DNA of 64,000 nucleotides from Pristionchus mayeri (taxonomy: Eukaryota > Nematoda > Chromadorea > Rhabditida > Neodiplogasteridae): positions 3,782,001 to 3,846,000 of the forward strand of contig BTRK01000005.1 in NCBI GenBank assembly GCA_036245805.1. Reading direction: 5' to 3'. A program made the position numbers and the translations under genes. Shown piece by piece: positions 46,835-59,171 of this stretch (positions are counted from its first letter, which is position 1; every line of letters begins with the position of its first letter). The notes beneath the pieces are model-generated. The model searched no databases, had not been told where the DNA came from, and worked only from the letters and a program-made list of their open reading frames with translations.

Positions 46835-48228
46835 TCAACGGCATCAGAATAAATTTCTGTCAATTTCCTTTACACGGATAAGCATTATTTTCGAAGTGAG
46901 ATCCGTATGAGCATTCCACATTTGAATGTAGTTCTAATTACGGTGTGCAACTAGCGGGCAACTACGCCTCTTTTAACGTTGGAGTGTATTGAAAATGTAG
47001 AAATTCATTGCCTGATCGAGTACGAAAATAGCGGCAAAATCGCGATCCTCAGGCCGCGTCTGAACAGACGCTAGAAGTTACGGAAAGTAAAGGCACAGTA
47101 TCGAAGACCGACGAAATCATGAATTTGTCCCAGCGCCTGACCAACCGCCACGGGTTACGATAGCTTTCTAATACGGTAGGAGCACAATGCCGGCGTTTTA
47201 TCTCGATTTACCAAAGAAATCATGAATCTGACCCAGCGTCTGACCCACGGCTACGGGTTACGGTAGGAGTACGGTATTGACGTTTTGCTTCGATCCTAGG
47301 ATGAGATCATGAGTATGACACAACATCTGCTCCAGCGCCACTTCCGGGTTACGGTACACGGACTCACAGACGAACACCTCATTTTTGGTCGTAAAAATTG
47401 TTCTACTGGAAATTTCTGAAATCTTTTCATCTGCTGACCTTGTATGCCGGATGGGGACATACTATCAAAATCTCGTTCGAAACGAACACTCCAGACAAAA
47501 ACCCTTTCAGATTATAGTAAATGTAGCAATTAGGCCATTTGTGGGATGCGGTGGTCTTCCCATCACGTGGCGGCCGATCTACTACTGACTCATCGACTTT
47601 TCTCGTCACTCGGGATGTGGCCTCCTATGCACTTTCGTAAACGGATGATGATCGAGTTGATAGGCATATTTTCACTTTAAAATGATTTGAAGCTGTAAAT
47701 ACAGCACGCATCTGTAATTCACTCCCGGTTTTACAGTATCCTTACACAAACAGGCCCACAACATACTGTGCGCGTAGAATTTGGTTTATTTGCACCAAAA
47801 TATATTGCGCTGCATTTTTTTACTGTTTTTTTAAATATTTGTTAACTAATTAACTCACGCATCGAAATCGTTGTCAACATTGTGGAAATTTTCTTCAACT
47901 ATATACGTGGAACTAATAGAAGGCTTTATGAGCAAATCATGTACACATACCGTGTTCCGCACTTCCATCATTTGCAAACATGACCAGAGCAATCGTCTGA
48001 CTCTCTTCAGTTTGCACGCTCTCTCGTATCTTTGCCTGGCGAGAGATCGTGCAAACTGAGGAGAGGAGACGATTGCTCTGGCCAAGTGAGCGTGGGATTA
48101 TTCAGCCTTTATTTTTAAATGAAATATGCAGATATTATTTCCCACGCTGTTTAAATGTAAGTGAATCATGTATTTGCAATCCTTACATAGCCGTATAAAA
48201 AGTGGAAATCGGGAATGATTCGTCAATT
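46835..48228 (+). other. Non-coding part of IR2 left arm
   Basis: No supportable gene. Contains short repeated CTACGGGTTACGGTA-type sequences at 47150-47360 and the family-1 hairpin at 47982-48082. Confidence 0.4.
47982..48082. repeat. Foldback hairpin, family 1, in IR2 left arm
   Basis: Arms ACCAGAGCAATCGTCTGACT and the complement ending ATTGCTCTGG, with a GTATCTTTGCCTGGC loop. Mirror copy at 56650-56750. Confidence 0.88.
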
Positions 48229-48651
48229 ATGAAGAACTTTCCGCATTTCCTTATTTTTCTTCTCGTTGCAATCAATATCGTTGAATGCCAGAGGCATATA
48301 AGGCCTTTCAGAGTGGAATGTGCAATGAGAGGAGGAACTTACGTGGAAGTTAGTTACGGAGTGAGTGATTTTTTAAAAATATGTATTTTTGTAGGTAAAA
48401 TAGAGATCAGTTGCATTCCAGAAAGTAAAATGTCTGTATGACCACTCGAAAAGATCGATTGGTGACCAATCTACTATCGAACCAAGCTATCAAAACGAAT
48501 GCGCGAAGATGGGAGGATCGTGGAATGAGCTTATGCTGGTAAAATTACTCCAATATTTTCCGCCGATTTCGCGATAACTAAGTTTCAGAGATGTGTGTAT
48601 GGAAACTCCGTCGTCCAAAGAAATGTTGATTCATTTTCCATGTTCGAATAA
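48229..48651 (+). CDS. Small secreted Cys-repeat protein, IR2 left-arm copy
   Basis: Three exons in frame: 48229-48360, 48422-48538 and 48589-48651, giving 103 residues. The N-terminus is a strong signal peptide (KNFPHFLIFLLVAINIVECQ), so the mature protein is about 80 residues. It contains two copies of a C-x-M-x-G-G-[TS]-[YW] motif, each followed by a second cysteine (CAMRGGTYVEVSYGKVKC and CAKMGGSWNELMLRC), four cysteines in all, plausibly one disulfide per repeat. I know no named family with this pattern. An in-frame GTG upstream is ignored in favour of the ATG that starts the signal peptide. The mirror copy (56081-56503) keeps the same open frame. Confidence 0.7.
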
Positions 48652-49495
48652 AGATTTGAGAACATAATTTGTGTTCAGTATAATTCAACGTGACAGAATT
48701 CATTATTTGTACACTGTTTTGACAAATTATCGGTCATTAATAACTTGAAATGCATTTTCTTGATCAAAATATTCACTTTGATCAACATATTCATGGTCAG
48801 TTTCTGGTACAACAGTTTATGATTATGATTAAATTTGCGGAACAAATACATTAATGAAGAGTGCTTGCGCGTAAATTATTGTAGGAGCACGCGTGAATTA
48901 TCAGGTTGTTGCATAAGTCTTGATCGGTTTTGAGCATTATGTTTCAAGATATCGATTTCGCTTCGACCAAACGACTATGCTTTGATTTAGTAATGTAGTT
49001 TAGGAGTATACTTGCTTATTATTACCATGATGTTGGTCTTAATCGTACAAGCGTTCAAAGCTATAAATAGTAACTTTAGCGTAGCAAATTTCTGATAATA
49101 AATTTGATGTTCCTTCGAGATGGAACAACTTCATTGGGAATGGTCATAACAAAAGTCCAAAACTCGTGATTAGGAGTGTACTTAATGCTCTTCCCAATCC
49201 TATGTTGAACATTACTCTAGCTTCATCCAACCTAGAGAAAACTGATTTCGAATGGGACCGCTTACTTTGACTCATGGTCAATTCAAATAGCTGTCCTCTC
49301 TATAGAACCAAAGCATATCCTGTCGATTCACGTGCGCTTGAACAATCATTCATTGAACAGTGCAATAACAAGAACAAATGGGATATTGATCTTCTCGTAA
49401 AATAGCAAATTGAAAAAATTAAAAATTGAAAGTTATCAGATTTTTTCCAAATAATCCAGTTTTAGGTTGATAACACCAAGTCATATTAATTTCAG

Positions 49496-50282
49496 GATGC
49501 CACAGGTGGCATGGCCGGTATCGATTTTACCGAATTGACCGTCCTATTTCGACCAAACATCAAATACTTATCTTGGAAACTTCATTATGCGACTATTATA
49601 AACAAGTTTGGGAGAAGCGCATTCGAACGGTACAATGCACAATACGTAAGCGCATAACAATGGCAGGGTAACTTCGAATGTGCCAATTCAGTGCATGTCA
49701 GTTCTGCTGGACAATAACGCATTCAAAAGGTTTTTCACAACACTGGAACCCTTACTTTCTGCGTTGATTGGAATTGAATGCATATTCACCAAACATTGCC
49801 ACCAGGATATATGTGATCTACTTTTGTCCAATCTTGTGACGAAATCAATTGATCGAGTGGGGATTTTTTCGAGTCTATGGTAAACACGTATTTTAAATTA
49901 AAACACCGTTATTAATCTCCAGCTCATCACATCTCAAATTTATGGCCAAGGTTAATCCACGAAGAATTGTTAATCCACGAAGGTTAATCCACGAAGAATA
50001 AACGTTGCCGATATTGCTGTGGTACTTATGATCAAGGATTTACATATTTCGGGAAACGAAATTGTTTATCTATCAAAAGAAATCTTGAGTAGAAAATGTG
50101 AACATTTGGAGCTGGCGATCTCGACCTATCGCCCTATCAATCATTGCTCGTTAAACGACATCGAGAAATTAACAGAGGTAAACGAAAGACGTATTATACA
50201 ATTGCATACACTTCAAGAAATTTTAGATATTTCATCACATTGGAAAGAAAGTGAAATTTCGTATTCAAATGGATATGCATAA
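49496..50282 (+). pseudogene. F-box-associated gene, IR2 left-arm copy, damaged
   Basis: Exons 49496-49645, 49692-49879 and 49923-49950 match the right-arm copy. The acceptor and the first 60 or so bases of the last exon have been replaced by three tandem GTTAATCCACGAAG units (49951-50000), so normal splicing is lost. The remaining frame (LMIKDLHISGNEIVYLSKEI, RKCEHLELAI) runs to a stop at 50280-50282. See the right-arm copy for homology. Confidence 0.6.
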
Positions 50283-50796
50283 TATGAATTCAACAATCGG
50301 ATCTTACACGGTTGATGCATATCATAACGTCCTTTGTATTAAGCCATTGGATCATTAGTATATATAATAGCTTTGTGTTTTGTAGTACGAATATACAGTT
50401 ATCAATCCTATCAGGGGTGTGCCCTTTTCTCATCATGTGGTTTTTATACCGCGCTGAGTATGTACATCCGTCCGAATTTCGAAATCGATCGACTAAGCGA
50501 GAAAGACAGAGCGCTCATAAATACCTGATTTGTCACAAGCTATTTCGACAACCAGGCTAATTATATATCAAGACCGTCAATTTTTCTATACATTTTGTAC
50601 GTCAAAAAACGCAAAGGCGCATACAATAAAATTGATGCAAGCTCCACAATAGCATACACACAGACTGGTCCGTGCGTGCTCTAAAAAACACCTGGAAAAA
50701 AATTGGTAGTCATATCTGAATAGTGCTCACAATGGACGAGGCAATTGTTGTCTTTGTTAACGTTGTTAACCTATCGGTATCGTCTTTGTTAACTTA

Positions 50797-51087
50797 TCAT
50801 TGGCGAAAGCTAGGCAATGGTAATGAACAAGTCAATATTCTAGTGTTGTCTTTGCTCCTCCTATAAAATTGACTCGTGGAAGTTTCACTCGGATCACGGG
50901 ATGGTTTCACGGTCGCTTGGAGCCAATAAACGCTTAAACCAATCTTCCTCTCCCTCAATTTTCTTATCACATCAAAGTCACCACGGGAGAGAAGCAAAAT
51001 GGTTCGGGCGAGACTATTGTTATTTTCGTTTTGGAATGAATGCGGTGATATCTCTTGAATTCTAACAGATACGCTCAGTTTGCGCAT
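50797..51087 (-). other. Unassigned 96-codon open frame present in both IR2 arms
   Basis: The same 96-residue reading frame occurs at 53585-53875 on the plus strand. It has no signal peptide, TM segment or known motif. Because both copies come from the same duplication, conservation is not evidence of selection. Confidence 0.2.
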
Positions 51088-51244
51088 CTAGTATCATTCA
51101 CATTGTCTTTCGCGTGTTATTTTCTCATCCCACATGCCTATTTTCAGGGCTAATATATGTCACACTATTCTAAATTAGACGCACTATATATGTCACTTCT
51201 CGAGCAATTGCCCAAATAACATCTGTCGGATACTCTGTTTTCGA

Positions 51245-51560
51245 ATTGGGGTCCCATCTGCAAATCGGGGTCCCTGAAAATGATCGGGGTCCTTCAGACC
51301 GTCATGGGACCCCGAAAAGTTTGGAACCCCGATTCGAAAACAGAGCCGGATATTCTAGGAAGGGTTCCGGAGACTGGTTCCGGAGAAGATTCATCGGGGT
51401 CCCAAGAAAAATCGGGGTCCCAAAGGCCGATCGGTGACAGTAAAAATTATAGGGGTCCCATGAAAAATCGGGGTCCCAAAAAGATCGGGGTCCCAAAAAT
51501 ATGGGGGTCCCAAGACAAATCGGAATCCCCAAAAATTATCGGGGGTCCCAAGAAAAGAGA
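51245..51560. repeat. Degenerate GGGGTCCC minisatellite, left-arm copy
   Basis: More than ten irregular units of the type ATCGGGGTCCCAAGAAAA, spaced 15-40 bp apart. The core GGGGTCCC is near-palindromic. Mirror copy at 53105-53425, where units differ in number and sequence, as expected for an unstable tandem repeat. Confidence 0.85.
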
Positions 51561-51788
51561 GACTGTATTCAAGATTGGTGAGATTTATTTTACAACTATT
51601 TTCAATGCATAATTTAATTTGTATTTGTGCCAACCCGATTGCCAACCCCCAAGAATCCATATTTTATGCTTATTGCATTTATGTACAACATATTGATTGT
51701 GATGATAATAACGTATGCACGCCGTACATATTTTCAAAATATGTATTATATAAATACTTTATTGAACTATAATATTAATATAGCATGA

Positions 51789-51986
51789 TTGTATCGCAGA
51801 GATATTGTCGAATGGTGTCAAAAGGAAGTTCTCATGTGGGGGTTTGACATTTTTGGAAGTTGCAGTACTACCGAAGATACTTTGCTGGACTGTCTCAATC
51901 CCATCAGATCCAAGGCGCCCCTGAAAGCACAATTATATATCAGGGGTTTGGTTTTACGAATAATAGATAAATATCTGAAAAAATGA
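51789..51986 (+). CDS. Unrecognised terminal exon, IR2 left-arm copy
   Basis: An open segment after a TCGCAG acceptor (about 51800) encodes RDIVEWCQKEVLMWGFDIFG, a linker and RGLVLRIIDKYLKK before a stop. The right-arm copy (52671-52868) has two replacements (Cys to Phe, Tyr to His) but stays open. Upstream exons are not evident. It could be the last exon of a gene disrupted by the duplication. Confidence 0.35.
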   Translation: MYRRDIVEWCQKEVLMWGFDIFGSCSTTEDTLLDCLNPIRSKAPLKAQLYIRGLVLRIIDKYLKK

Positions 51987-52132
51987 TTGAAAATATTTGG
52001 AAACAGATAAACCCAAATAGATTACGACTATAACGGCTACGAACATTTGATATGGCTTGACGAAATACGTTGTGATCATAGGGCTGAACATCAGAACAAT
52101 GTCTTCCACCTGGTTGTCAATTGATTACTTTC

Positions 52133-52524
52133 AGATCAAAAACAATTCTACTTACAAAGTGAATGCTGAACTCGAGAGCGGGATCAAATACGATCTCCAG
52201 TTGCTCTAATATAAAGCAAGTGACGCAGGAAAGAAACAGTTGCGAACACACAAGGTTGCACAATAGCGCCTGCAAATCTCGTGCATTAGCTTTTAAAGCA
52301 TTAATTAATTTTGTAAACAAACAAGACTATAACGTACTCTCAGAAAATCCCTGTGTCCCAGTCTGGTAATTGGCGAGAGATGAGTCTGTTTCGACAGAAA
52401 CCTATAATAATGTGTAAATTCTCAACCATTGGCAAGGACGACACTAGCCCGGATGATCACCGTCGGATGATAACCAAAACAATGGGGAAAACAGGACAAC
52501 GATATGTGGGCATGTTTTTGATGT
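52133..52524. other. Unique spacer of giant inverted repeat IR2
   Basis: 392 bp found once. Contains a short copy of the GGATGATCACCGTCGGATGA sequence (about 52451). No gene seen. Confidence 0.7.
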
Positions 52525-52670
52525 GAAAGTAATCAATTGACAACCAGGTGGAAGACATTGTTCTGATGTTCAGCCCTATGATCACAACGTATTTCGTCAA
52601 GCCATATCAAATGTTCGTAGCCGTTATAGTCGTAATCTATTTGGGTTTATCTGTTTCCAAATATTTTCAA

Positions 52671-52868
52671 TCATTTTTTCAGATGTTTATCTATTATTCG
52701 TAAAACCAAACCCCTGATATATAATTGTGCTTTCAGGGGCGCCTTGGATCTGATGGGATTGAGAAAGTCCAGCAAAGTATCTTCGGTAGTACTGCAACTT
52801 CCAAAAATGTCAAACCCCCACATGAGAACTTCCTTTTGACACCATTCGACAATATCTCTACGATACAA
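52671..52868 (-). CDS. Unrecognised terminal exon, IR2 right-arm copy
   Basis: Mirror of 51789-51986 with two amino-acid changes; still open. Confidence 0.35.
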   Translation of the reverse strand: MYRRDIVEWCQKEVLMWGFDIFGSCSTTEDTLLDFLNPIRSKAPLKAQLYIRGLVLRIIDKHLKK

Positions 52869-53104
52869 TCATGCTATATTAATAGCATAGTTCAATAAAG
52901 TATTTATACAATACATATTTTGAAAATATGTACGGCGTGCATACGTTATTATCATCACAATCAATATGTTGTACATAAATGCAATAAGCATAAAATATGG
53001 ATTCTTGGGGGTTGGCAATCGGGTTGGCACAAATACAAATTAAATTATGCATTGAAAATAGTTGTAAAATAAATCTCACCAATCTTGAATACAGTCTCTC
53101 TTTT

Positions 53105-53425
53105 CTTGGGACCCCGTTAATTTTTGGGGATTCCGATTTGTCTTGGGACCCCCATATTTTTGGGACCCTGATCTTTTTGGGACCCCGATTTTTCATGGGA
53201 CCCCTATAATTTTTACTGTCACCGATCGGCCTTTGGGACCCCGATCTTTTTTGGACCCCGATTTTTCTTGGGACCCCGATGAATCTTCTCCGGAACCAGT
53301 CTCCGGAACCCTTCCTAGAATATCCGGCTCTATTTCGAATCGGGGTTCCAAACTTTTCGGGGTCCCATGACGGTCTGAAGGACCCCGATCATTTTCAGGG
53401 ACCCCGATTTGCAGATGGGACCCCA
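53105..53425. repeat. Degenerate GGGGTCCC minisatellite, right-arm copy
   Basis: Counterpart of 51245-51560, with small differences in unit length and order. Confidence 0.85.
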
Positions 53426-54389
53426 ATTCGAAAACAGAGTATCCGACAGATGTTATTTGGGCAATTGCTCGAGAAGTGACATATATAGTGCGTCTAATTT
53501 AGAATAGTGTGACATATATTAGCCCTGAAAATAGGCATGTGGGATGAGAAAATAACACGCGAAAGACAATGTGAATGATACTAGATGCGCAAACTGAGCG
53601 TATCTGTTAGAATTCAAGAGATATCACCGCATTCATTCCAAAACGAAAATAACAATAGTCTCGCCCGAACCATTTTGCTTCTCTCCCGTGGTGACTTTGA
53701 TGTGATAAGAAAATTGAGGGAGAGGAAGATTGGTTTAAGCGTTTATTGGCTCCAAGCGACCGTGAAACCATCCCGTGATCCGAGTGAAACTTCCACGAGT
53801 CAATTTTATAGGAGGAGCAAAGACAACACTAGAATATTGACTTGTTCATTACCATTGCCTAGCTTTCGCCAATGATAAGTTAACAAAGACGATACCGATA
53901 GGTTAACAACGTTAACAAAGACAACAATTGCCTCGTCCATTGTGAGCACTATTCAGATATGACTACCAATTTTTTTCCAGGTGTTTTTTAGAGCACGCAC
54001 GGACCAGTCTGTGTGTATGCTATTGTGGAGCTTGCATCAATTTTATTGTATGCGCCTTTGCGTTTTTTGACGTACAAAATGTATAGAAAAATTGACGGTC
54101 TTGATATATAATTAGCCTGGTTGTCGAAATAGCTTGTGACAAATCAGGTATTTATGAGCGCTCTGTCTTTCTCGCTTAGTCGATCGATTTCGAAATTCGG
54201 ACGGATGTACATACTCAGCGCGGTATAAAAACCACATGATGAGAAAAGGGCACACCCCTGATAGGATTGATAACTGTATATTCGTACTACAAAACACAAA
54301 GCTATTATATATACTAATGATCCAATGGCTTAATACAAAGGACGTTATGATATGCATCAACCGTGTAAGATCCGATTGTTGAATTCATA

Positions 54390-55236
54390 TTATGCATATC
54401 CATTTGAATACGAAATTTCACTTTCTTTCCAATGTGATGAAATATCTAAAATTTCTTGAAGTGTATGCAATTGTATAATACGTCTTTCGTTTACCTCTGT
54501 TAATTTCTCGATGTCGTTTAACGAGCAATGATTGATAGGGCGATAGGTCGAGATCGCCAGCTCCAAATGTTTACATTTTCTACTCAAGATTTCTTTTGAT
54601 AGATAAACAATTTCGTTTCCCGAAATATGTAAATCCTTGATCATAAGTACCACAGCAATATCGGCAACGTTTAGCACAATTTTGGCGTGTTCTGGACAGA
54701 TCAGTTGCATTTTACCCGGTAATAGCTAAGCTAACCTTTATTGAATGATTCAAGGTTGAGATAAATTCTTCGTGGATTAACCTTGGCCATAAATTTGAGA
54801 TGTGATGAGCTGGAGATTAATAACGGTGTTTTAATTTAAAATACGTGTTTACCATAGACTCGAAAAAATCCCCACTCGATCAATTGATTTCGTCACAAGA
54901 TTGGACAAAAGTAGATCACATATACCCTGGTGGCAATGTTTGGTGAATATGCATTCAATTCCAATCAACGCAGAAAGTAAGGGTTCCAGTGTTGTGAAAA
55001 ACCTTTTGAATGCGTTATTGTCCAGCAGAACTGACATGCACTGAATTGGCACATTCGAAGTTACCCTGCCATTGTTATGCGCTTACGTATTGTGCATTGT
55101 ACCGTTCGAATGCGCTTCTCCCAAACTTGTTTATAATAGTCGCATAATGAAGTTTCCAAGATAAGTATTTGATGTTTGGTCGAAATAGGACGGTCAATTC
55201 GGTAAAATCGATACCGGCCATGCCACCTGTGGCATC
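54390..55236 (-). CDS. F-box-associated domain gene, IR2 right-arm copy (N-terminal F-box not seen)
   Basis: Four phase-compatible exons: 55236-55087, 55040-54853, 54809-54782 and 54725-54390. The last is a 112-codon exon with HAKIVLNVADIAVVLMIKDL, HISGNEIVYLSKEILSRKC and LNDIEKLTEVNERRIIQLHT. This aligns with DAKHFLMSVACNVEIISV and VSSWEIVNFTTKILKKK of the F-box gene at 42316, so they are paralogues. No F-box exon or start codon was found upstream, where AT-rich sequence and a mariner terminus lie, so the copy may be N-terminally truncated. Exon borders were chosen by phase; the acceptor of the second exon is AATTCAG. Confidence 0.5.
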
Positions 55237-56080
55237 CTGAAATTAATATGACTTGGTGTTATCAACCTAAAACTGGATTATTTGGAAAAAATCTGATAAC
55301 TTTCAATTTTTAATTTTTTCAATTTGCTATTTTACGAGAAGATCAATATCCCATTTGTTCTTGTTATTGCACTGTTCAATGAATGATTGTTCAAGCGCAC
55401 GTGAATCGACAGGATATGCTTTGGTTCTATAGAGAGGACAGCTATTTGAATTGACCATGAGTCAAAGTAAGCGGTCCCATTCGAAATCAGTTTTCTCTAG
55501 GTTGGATGAAGCTAGAGTAATGTTCAACATAGGATTGGGAAGAGCATTAAGTACACTCCTAATCACGAGTTTTGGACTTTTGTTATGACCATTCCCAATG
55601 AAGTTGTTCCATCTCGAAGGAACATCAAATTTATTATCAGAAATTTGCTACGCTAAAGTTACTATTTATAGCTTTGAACGCTTGTACGATTAAGACCAAC
55701 ATCATGGTAATAATAAGCAAGTATACTCCTAAACTACATTACTAAATCAAAGCATAGTCGTTTGGTCGAAGCGAAATCGATATCTTGAAACATAATGCTC
55801 AAAACCGATCAAGACTTATGCAACAACCTGATAATTCACGCGTGCTCCTACAATAATTTACGCGCAAGCACTCTTCATTAATGTATTTGTTCCGCAAATT
55901 TAATCATAATCATAAACTGTTGTACCAGAAACTGACCATGAATATGTTGATCAAAGTGAATATTTTGATCAAGAAAATGCATTTCAAGTTATTAATGACC
56001 GATAATTTGTCAAAACAGTGTACAAATAATGAATTCTGTCACGTTGAATTATACTGAACACAAATTATGTTCTCAAATCT

Positions 56081-56503
56081 TTATTCGAACATGGAAAATG
56101 AATCAACATTTCTTTGGACGACGGAGTTTCCATACACACATCTCTGAAACTTAGTTATCGCGAAATCGGCGGAAAATATTGGAGTAATTTTACCAGCATA
56201 AGCTCATTCCACGATCCTCCCATCTTCGCGCATTCGTTTTGATAGCTTGGTTCGATAGTAGATTGGTCACCAATCGATCTTTTCGAGTGGTCATACAGAC
56301 ATTTTACTTTCTGGAATGCAACTGATCTCTATTTTACCTACAAAAATACATATTTTTAAAAAATCACTCACTCCGTAACTAACTTCCACGTAAGTTCCTC
56401 CTCTCATTGCACATTCCACTCTGAAAGGCCTTATATGCCTCTGGCATTCAACGATATTGATTGCAACGAGAAGAAAAATAAGGAAATGCGGAAAGTTCTT
56501 CAT
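56081..56503 (-). CDS. Small secreted Cys-repeat protein, IR2 right-arm copy
   Basis: Mirror of 48229-48651: exons 56503-56372, 56310-56194 and 56143-56081. Same 103-residue product; I see no disabling change. Confidence 0.65.
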
Positions 56504-56649
56504 AATTGACGAATCATTCCCGATTTCCACTTTTTATACGGCTATGTAAGGATTGCAAATACATGATTCACTTACATTTAAACAGCGTGGGAAATAATAT
56601 CTGCATATTTCATTTAAAAATAAAGGCTGAATAATCCCACGCTCACTTG

Positions 56650-56750
56650 GCCAGAGCAATCGTCTCCTCTCCTCAGTTTGCACGATCTCTCGCCAGGCAA
56701 AGATACGAGAGAGCGTGCAAACTGAAGAGAGTCAGACGATTGCTCTGGTC
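56650..56750. repeat. Foldback hairpin, family 1, in IR2 right arm
   Basis: Mirror of 47982-48082. Confidence 0.88.
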
Positions 56751-57152
56751 ATGTTTGCAAATGATGGAAGTGCGGAACACGGTATGTGTACATGATTTGC
56801 TCATAAAGCCTTCTATTAGTTCCACGTATATAGTTGAAGAAAATTTCCACAATGTTGACAACGATTTCGATGCGTGAGTTAATTAGTTAACAAATATTTA
56901 AAAAAACAGTAAAAAAATGCAGCGCAATATATTTTGGTGCAAATAAACCAAATTCTACGCGCACAGTATGTTGTGGGCCTGTTTGTGTAAGGATACTGTA
57001 AAACCGGGAGTGAATTACAGATGCGTGCTGTATTTACAGCTTCAAATCATTTTAAAGTGAAAATATGCCTATCAACTCGATCATCATCCGTTTACGAAAG
57101 TGTATAGGAGGCCACATCCCGAGTGACGAGAAAAGTCGATGAGTCAGTAGTA

Positions 57153-58412
57153 TCAGGTTGTAACATAAGTTTTGTCGCGTCTAATCTCTTATGCATTTTA
57201 ACCTCAGAAATTCTTCGAATTAATTTAATCTCAATTTCGTTATTCATCATCAGTGAGGGCCTTCGTACTCTTTCTTACGCGCTTTACTTCAGTCCTGTCA
57301 AGGCAGTTGAGGAGGCACATTAGTCAGACAAAGTTGTACTGAGATAAGGATTACAAATCATTTTCACGCATCAGCTCTTCTTGAAAAGGATAAATTATGC
57401 CGATTTTGTGTGATTTGCGTAAAGTACTACATATGCATAATTTTGAACCACTCACGGATAATGACAAACGAAAATCGTTCTAGAAATGTAGACGAGTTTG
57501 TATAATGTGGATGGTGACGGTCGCGAAAACTTTCGCAAGCCGAATTTTCTTCTCAATAGATATCCAGATCCAAATAGTGGTGGAATATAGTTCACCCAAA
57601 GTGGTCAGTATGCAGACAAAGTTTGGGGTAGATTGGGTTCTGTTGAGATAAGTGGCTCCATTCAGAACGATGGTATGTAAATTAAACTAATGAAATCGGC
57701 ACTTTGTTCATATTCCTACCTCGCACACATGTTCAATATCTGATTTGTTGTGTCCATCCTAACCATAAACCATTTCCTTACTAGTATCTTCTTGGGATAA
57801 GTTTGGAAATAAATAGCTTTTGAATGACAATCTTTAATTCGAAACACCTAAACTTGCATATTTTGGTAAAATTGTGCGCGAATTGAATTAATGAAAATTC
57901 AAATTTCCCACAAGTGGAGTGTTCTTTCTCTCACTTGTTTAATGATAAATTATACCTCCATGAGTGGTAATTGGAACGCACTTATGTTAGTCACTGTTGT
58001 TGCAATTCTGGATTCAGAAGAGTTGGTCAAGTTGGCTACGAATCAGCGGCTAACTTTACACTCAGTGAAGTATATCTTTGATTCCGCTCAACATAGCACC
58101 ATATCTGGCGTATATTTTGAAAGAGCATTGACGGGGTATATCACCATGCTGTAGAAGTTTGGTTCATTATTCATCTCTGCGAACTAGCACCTGATCAAAC
58201 GAATTAAAAAAATCTGCACCAAATTTAAATCAGTTCATATTAATATTTTTCGCATAGCCAGCGTGCGCAGTTCAGCTCTACCCTATGGTTTGAATGTGCA
58301 TGAACACCCCAAACATATACTAGGAGGTCAGGCATTGATAATGTTTGAGAAGTATCCTTCATGGAAATATTGTGAACCTCCGAAATGCGACAAAACTTAT
58401 GTTACAACCTAA
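57153..58412. mobile_element. mariner-like element present in only one IR2 arm
   Basis: 1,260 bp; termini TCAGGTTGTAACATAAGTTT and the complement ending GTTACAACCTAA; flanked by TA at 57151-57152 and 58413-58414. The left arm has the matching empty site with a single TA (AGTCAGTAGTAGATCGG in complement, near 47574-47590). No intact transposase frame is visible. Confidence 0.9.
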
Positions 58413-59171
58413 TAGATCGGCCGCCACGTGATGGGAAGACCACGGGTTCGACCACCGCATCCCACAAATGGCCTAATTGCTACATTTACTATAATCTGAA
58501 AGGGTTTTTGTCTGGAGTGTTCGTTTCGAACGAGATTTTGATAGTATGTCCCCATCCGGCATACAAGGTCAGCAGATGAAAAGATTTCAGAAATTTCCAG
58601 TAGAACAATTTTTACGACCAAAAATGAGGTGTTCGTCTGTGAGTCCGTGTACCGTAACCCGGAAGTGGCGCTGGAGCAGATGTTGTGTCAGACTCATGAT
58701 CTCATCCTAGGATCGAAGCAAAACGTCAATACCGTACTCCTACCGTAACCCGTAGCCGTGGGTCAGACGCTGGGTCAGATTCATGATTTCTTTGGTAAAT
58801 CGAGATAAAACGCCGGCATTGTGCTCCTACCGTATTAGAAAGCTATCGTAACCCGTGGCGGTTGGTCAGGCGCTGGGACAAATTCATGATTTCGTCGGTC
58901 TTCGATACTGTGCCTTTACTTTCCGTAACTTCTAGCGTCTGTTCAGACGCGGCCTGAGGATCGCGATTTTGCCGCTATTTTCGTACTCGATCAGGCAATG
59001 AATTTCTACATTTTCAATACACTCCAACGTTAAAAGAGGCGTAGTTGCCCGCTAGTTGCACACCGTAATTAGAACTACATTCAAATGTGGAATGCTCATA
59101 CGGATCTCACTTCGAAAATAATGCTTATCCGTGTAAAGGAAATTGACAGAAATTTATTCTGATGCCGTTGA

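Larger units (their letters stand above)
46134..52132. repeat. Giant inverted repeat IR2, left arm
   Basis: Pairs with 52525-59872. Coordinate sums are 104657 near the centre, about 104672 further out, 104732 beyond an indel near 50 kb, and 106006 beyond a mariner present only in the right arm. The arms differ by scattered substitutions. The outer edge coincides with the end of the sixth scramblase exon. Confidence 0.95.

Noticed and set aside
57891..58154. 87-codon open frame inside the one-arm mariner
   Set aside because: It lacks D34D motifs and any recognisable transposase block; it is probably a chance frame in a degenerate element.
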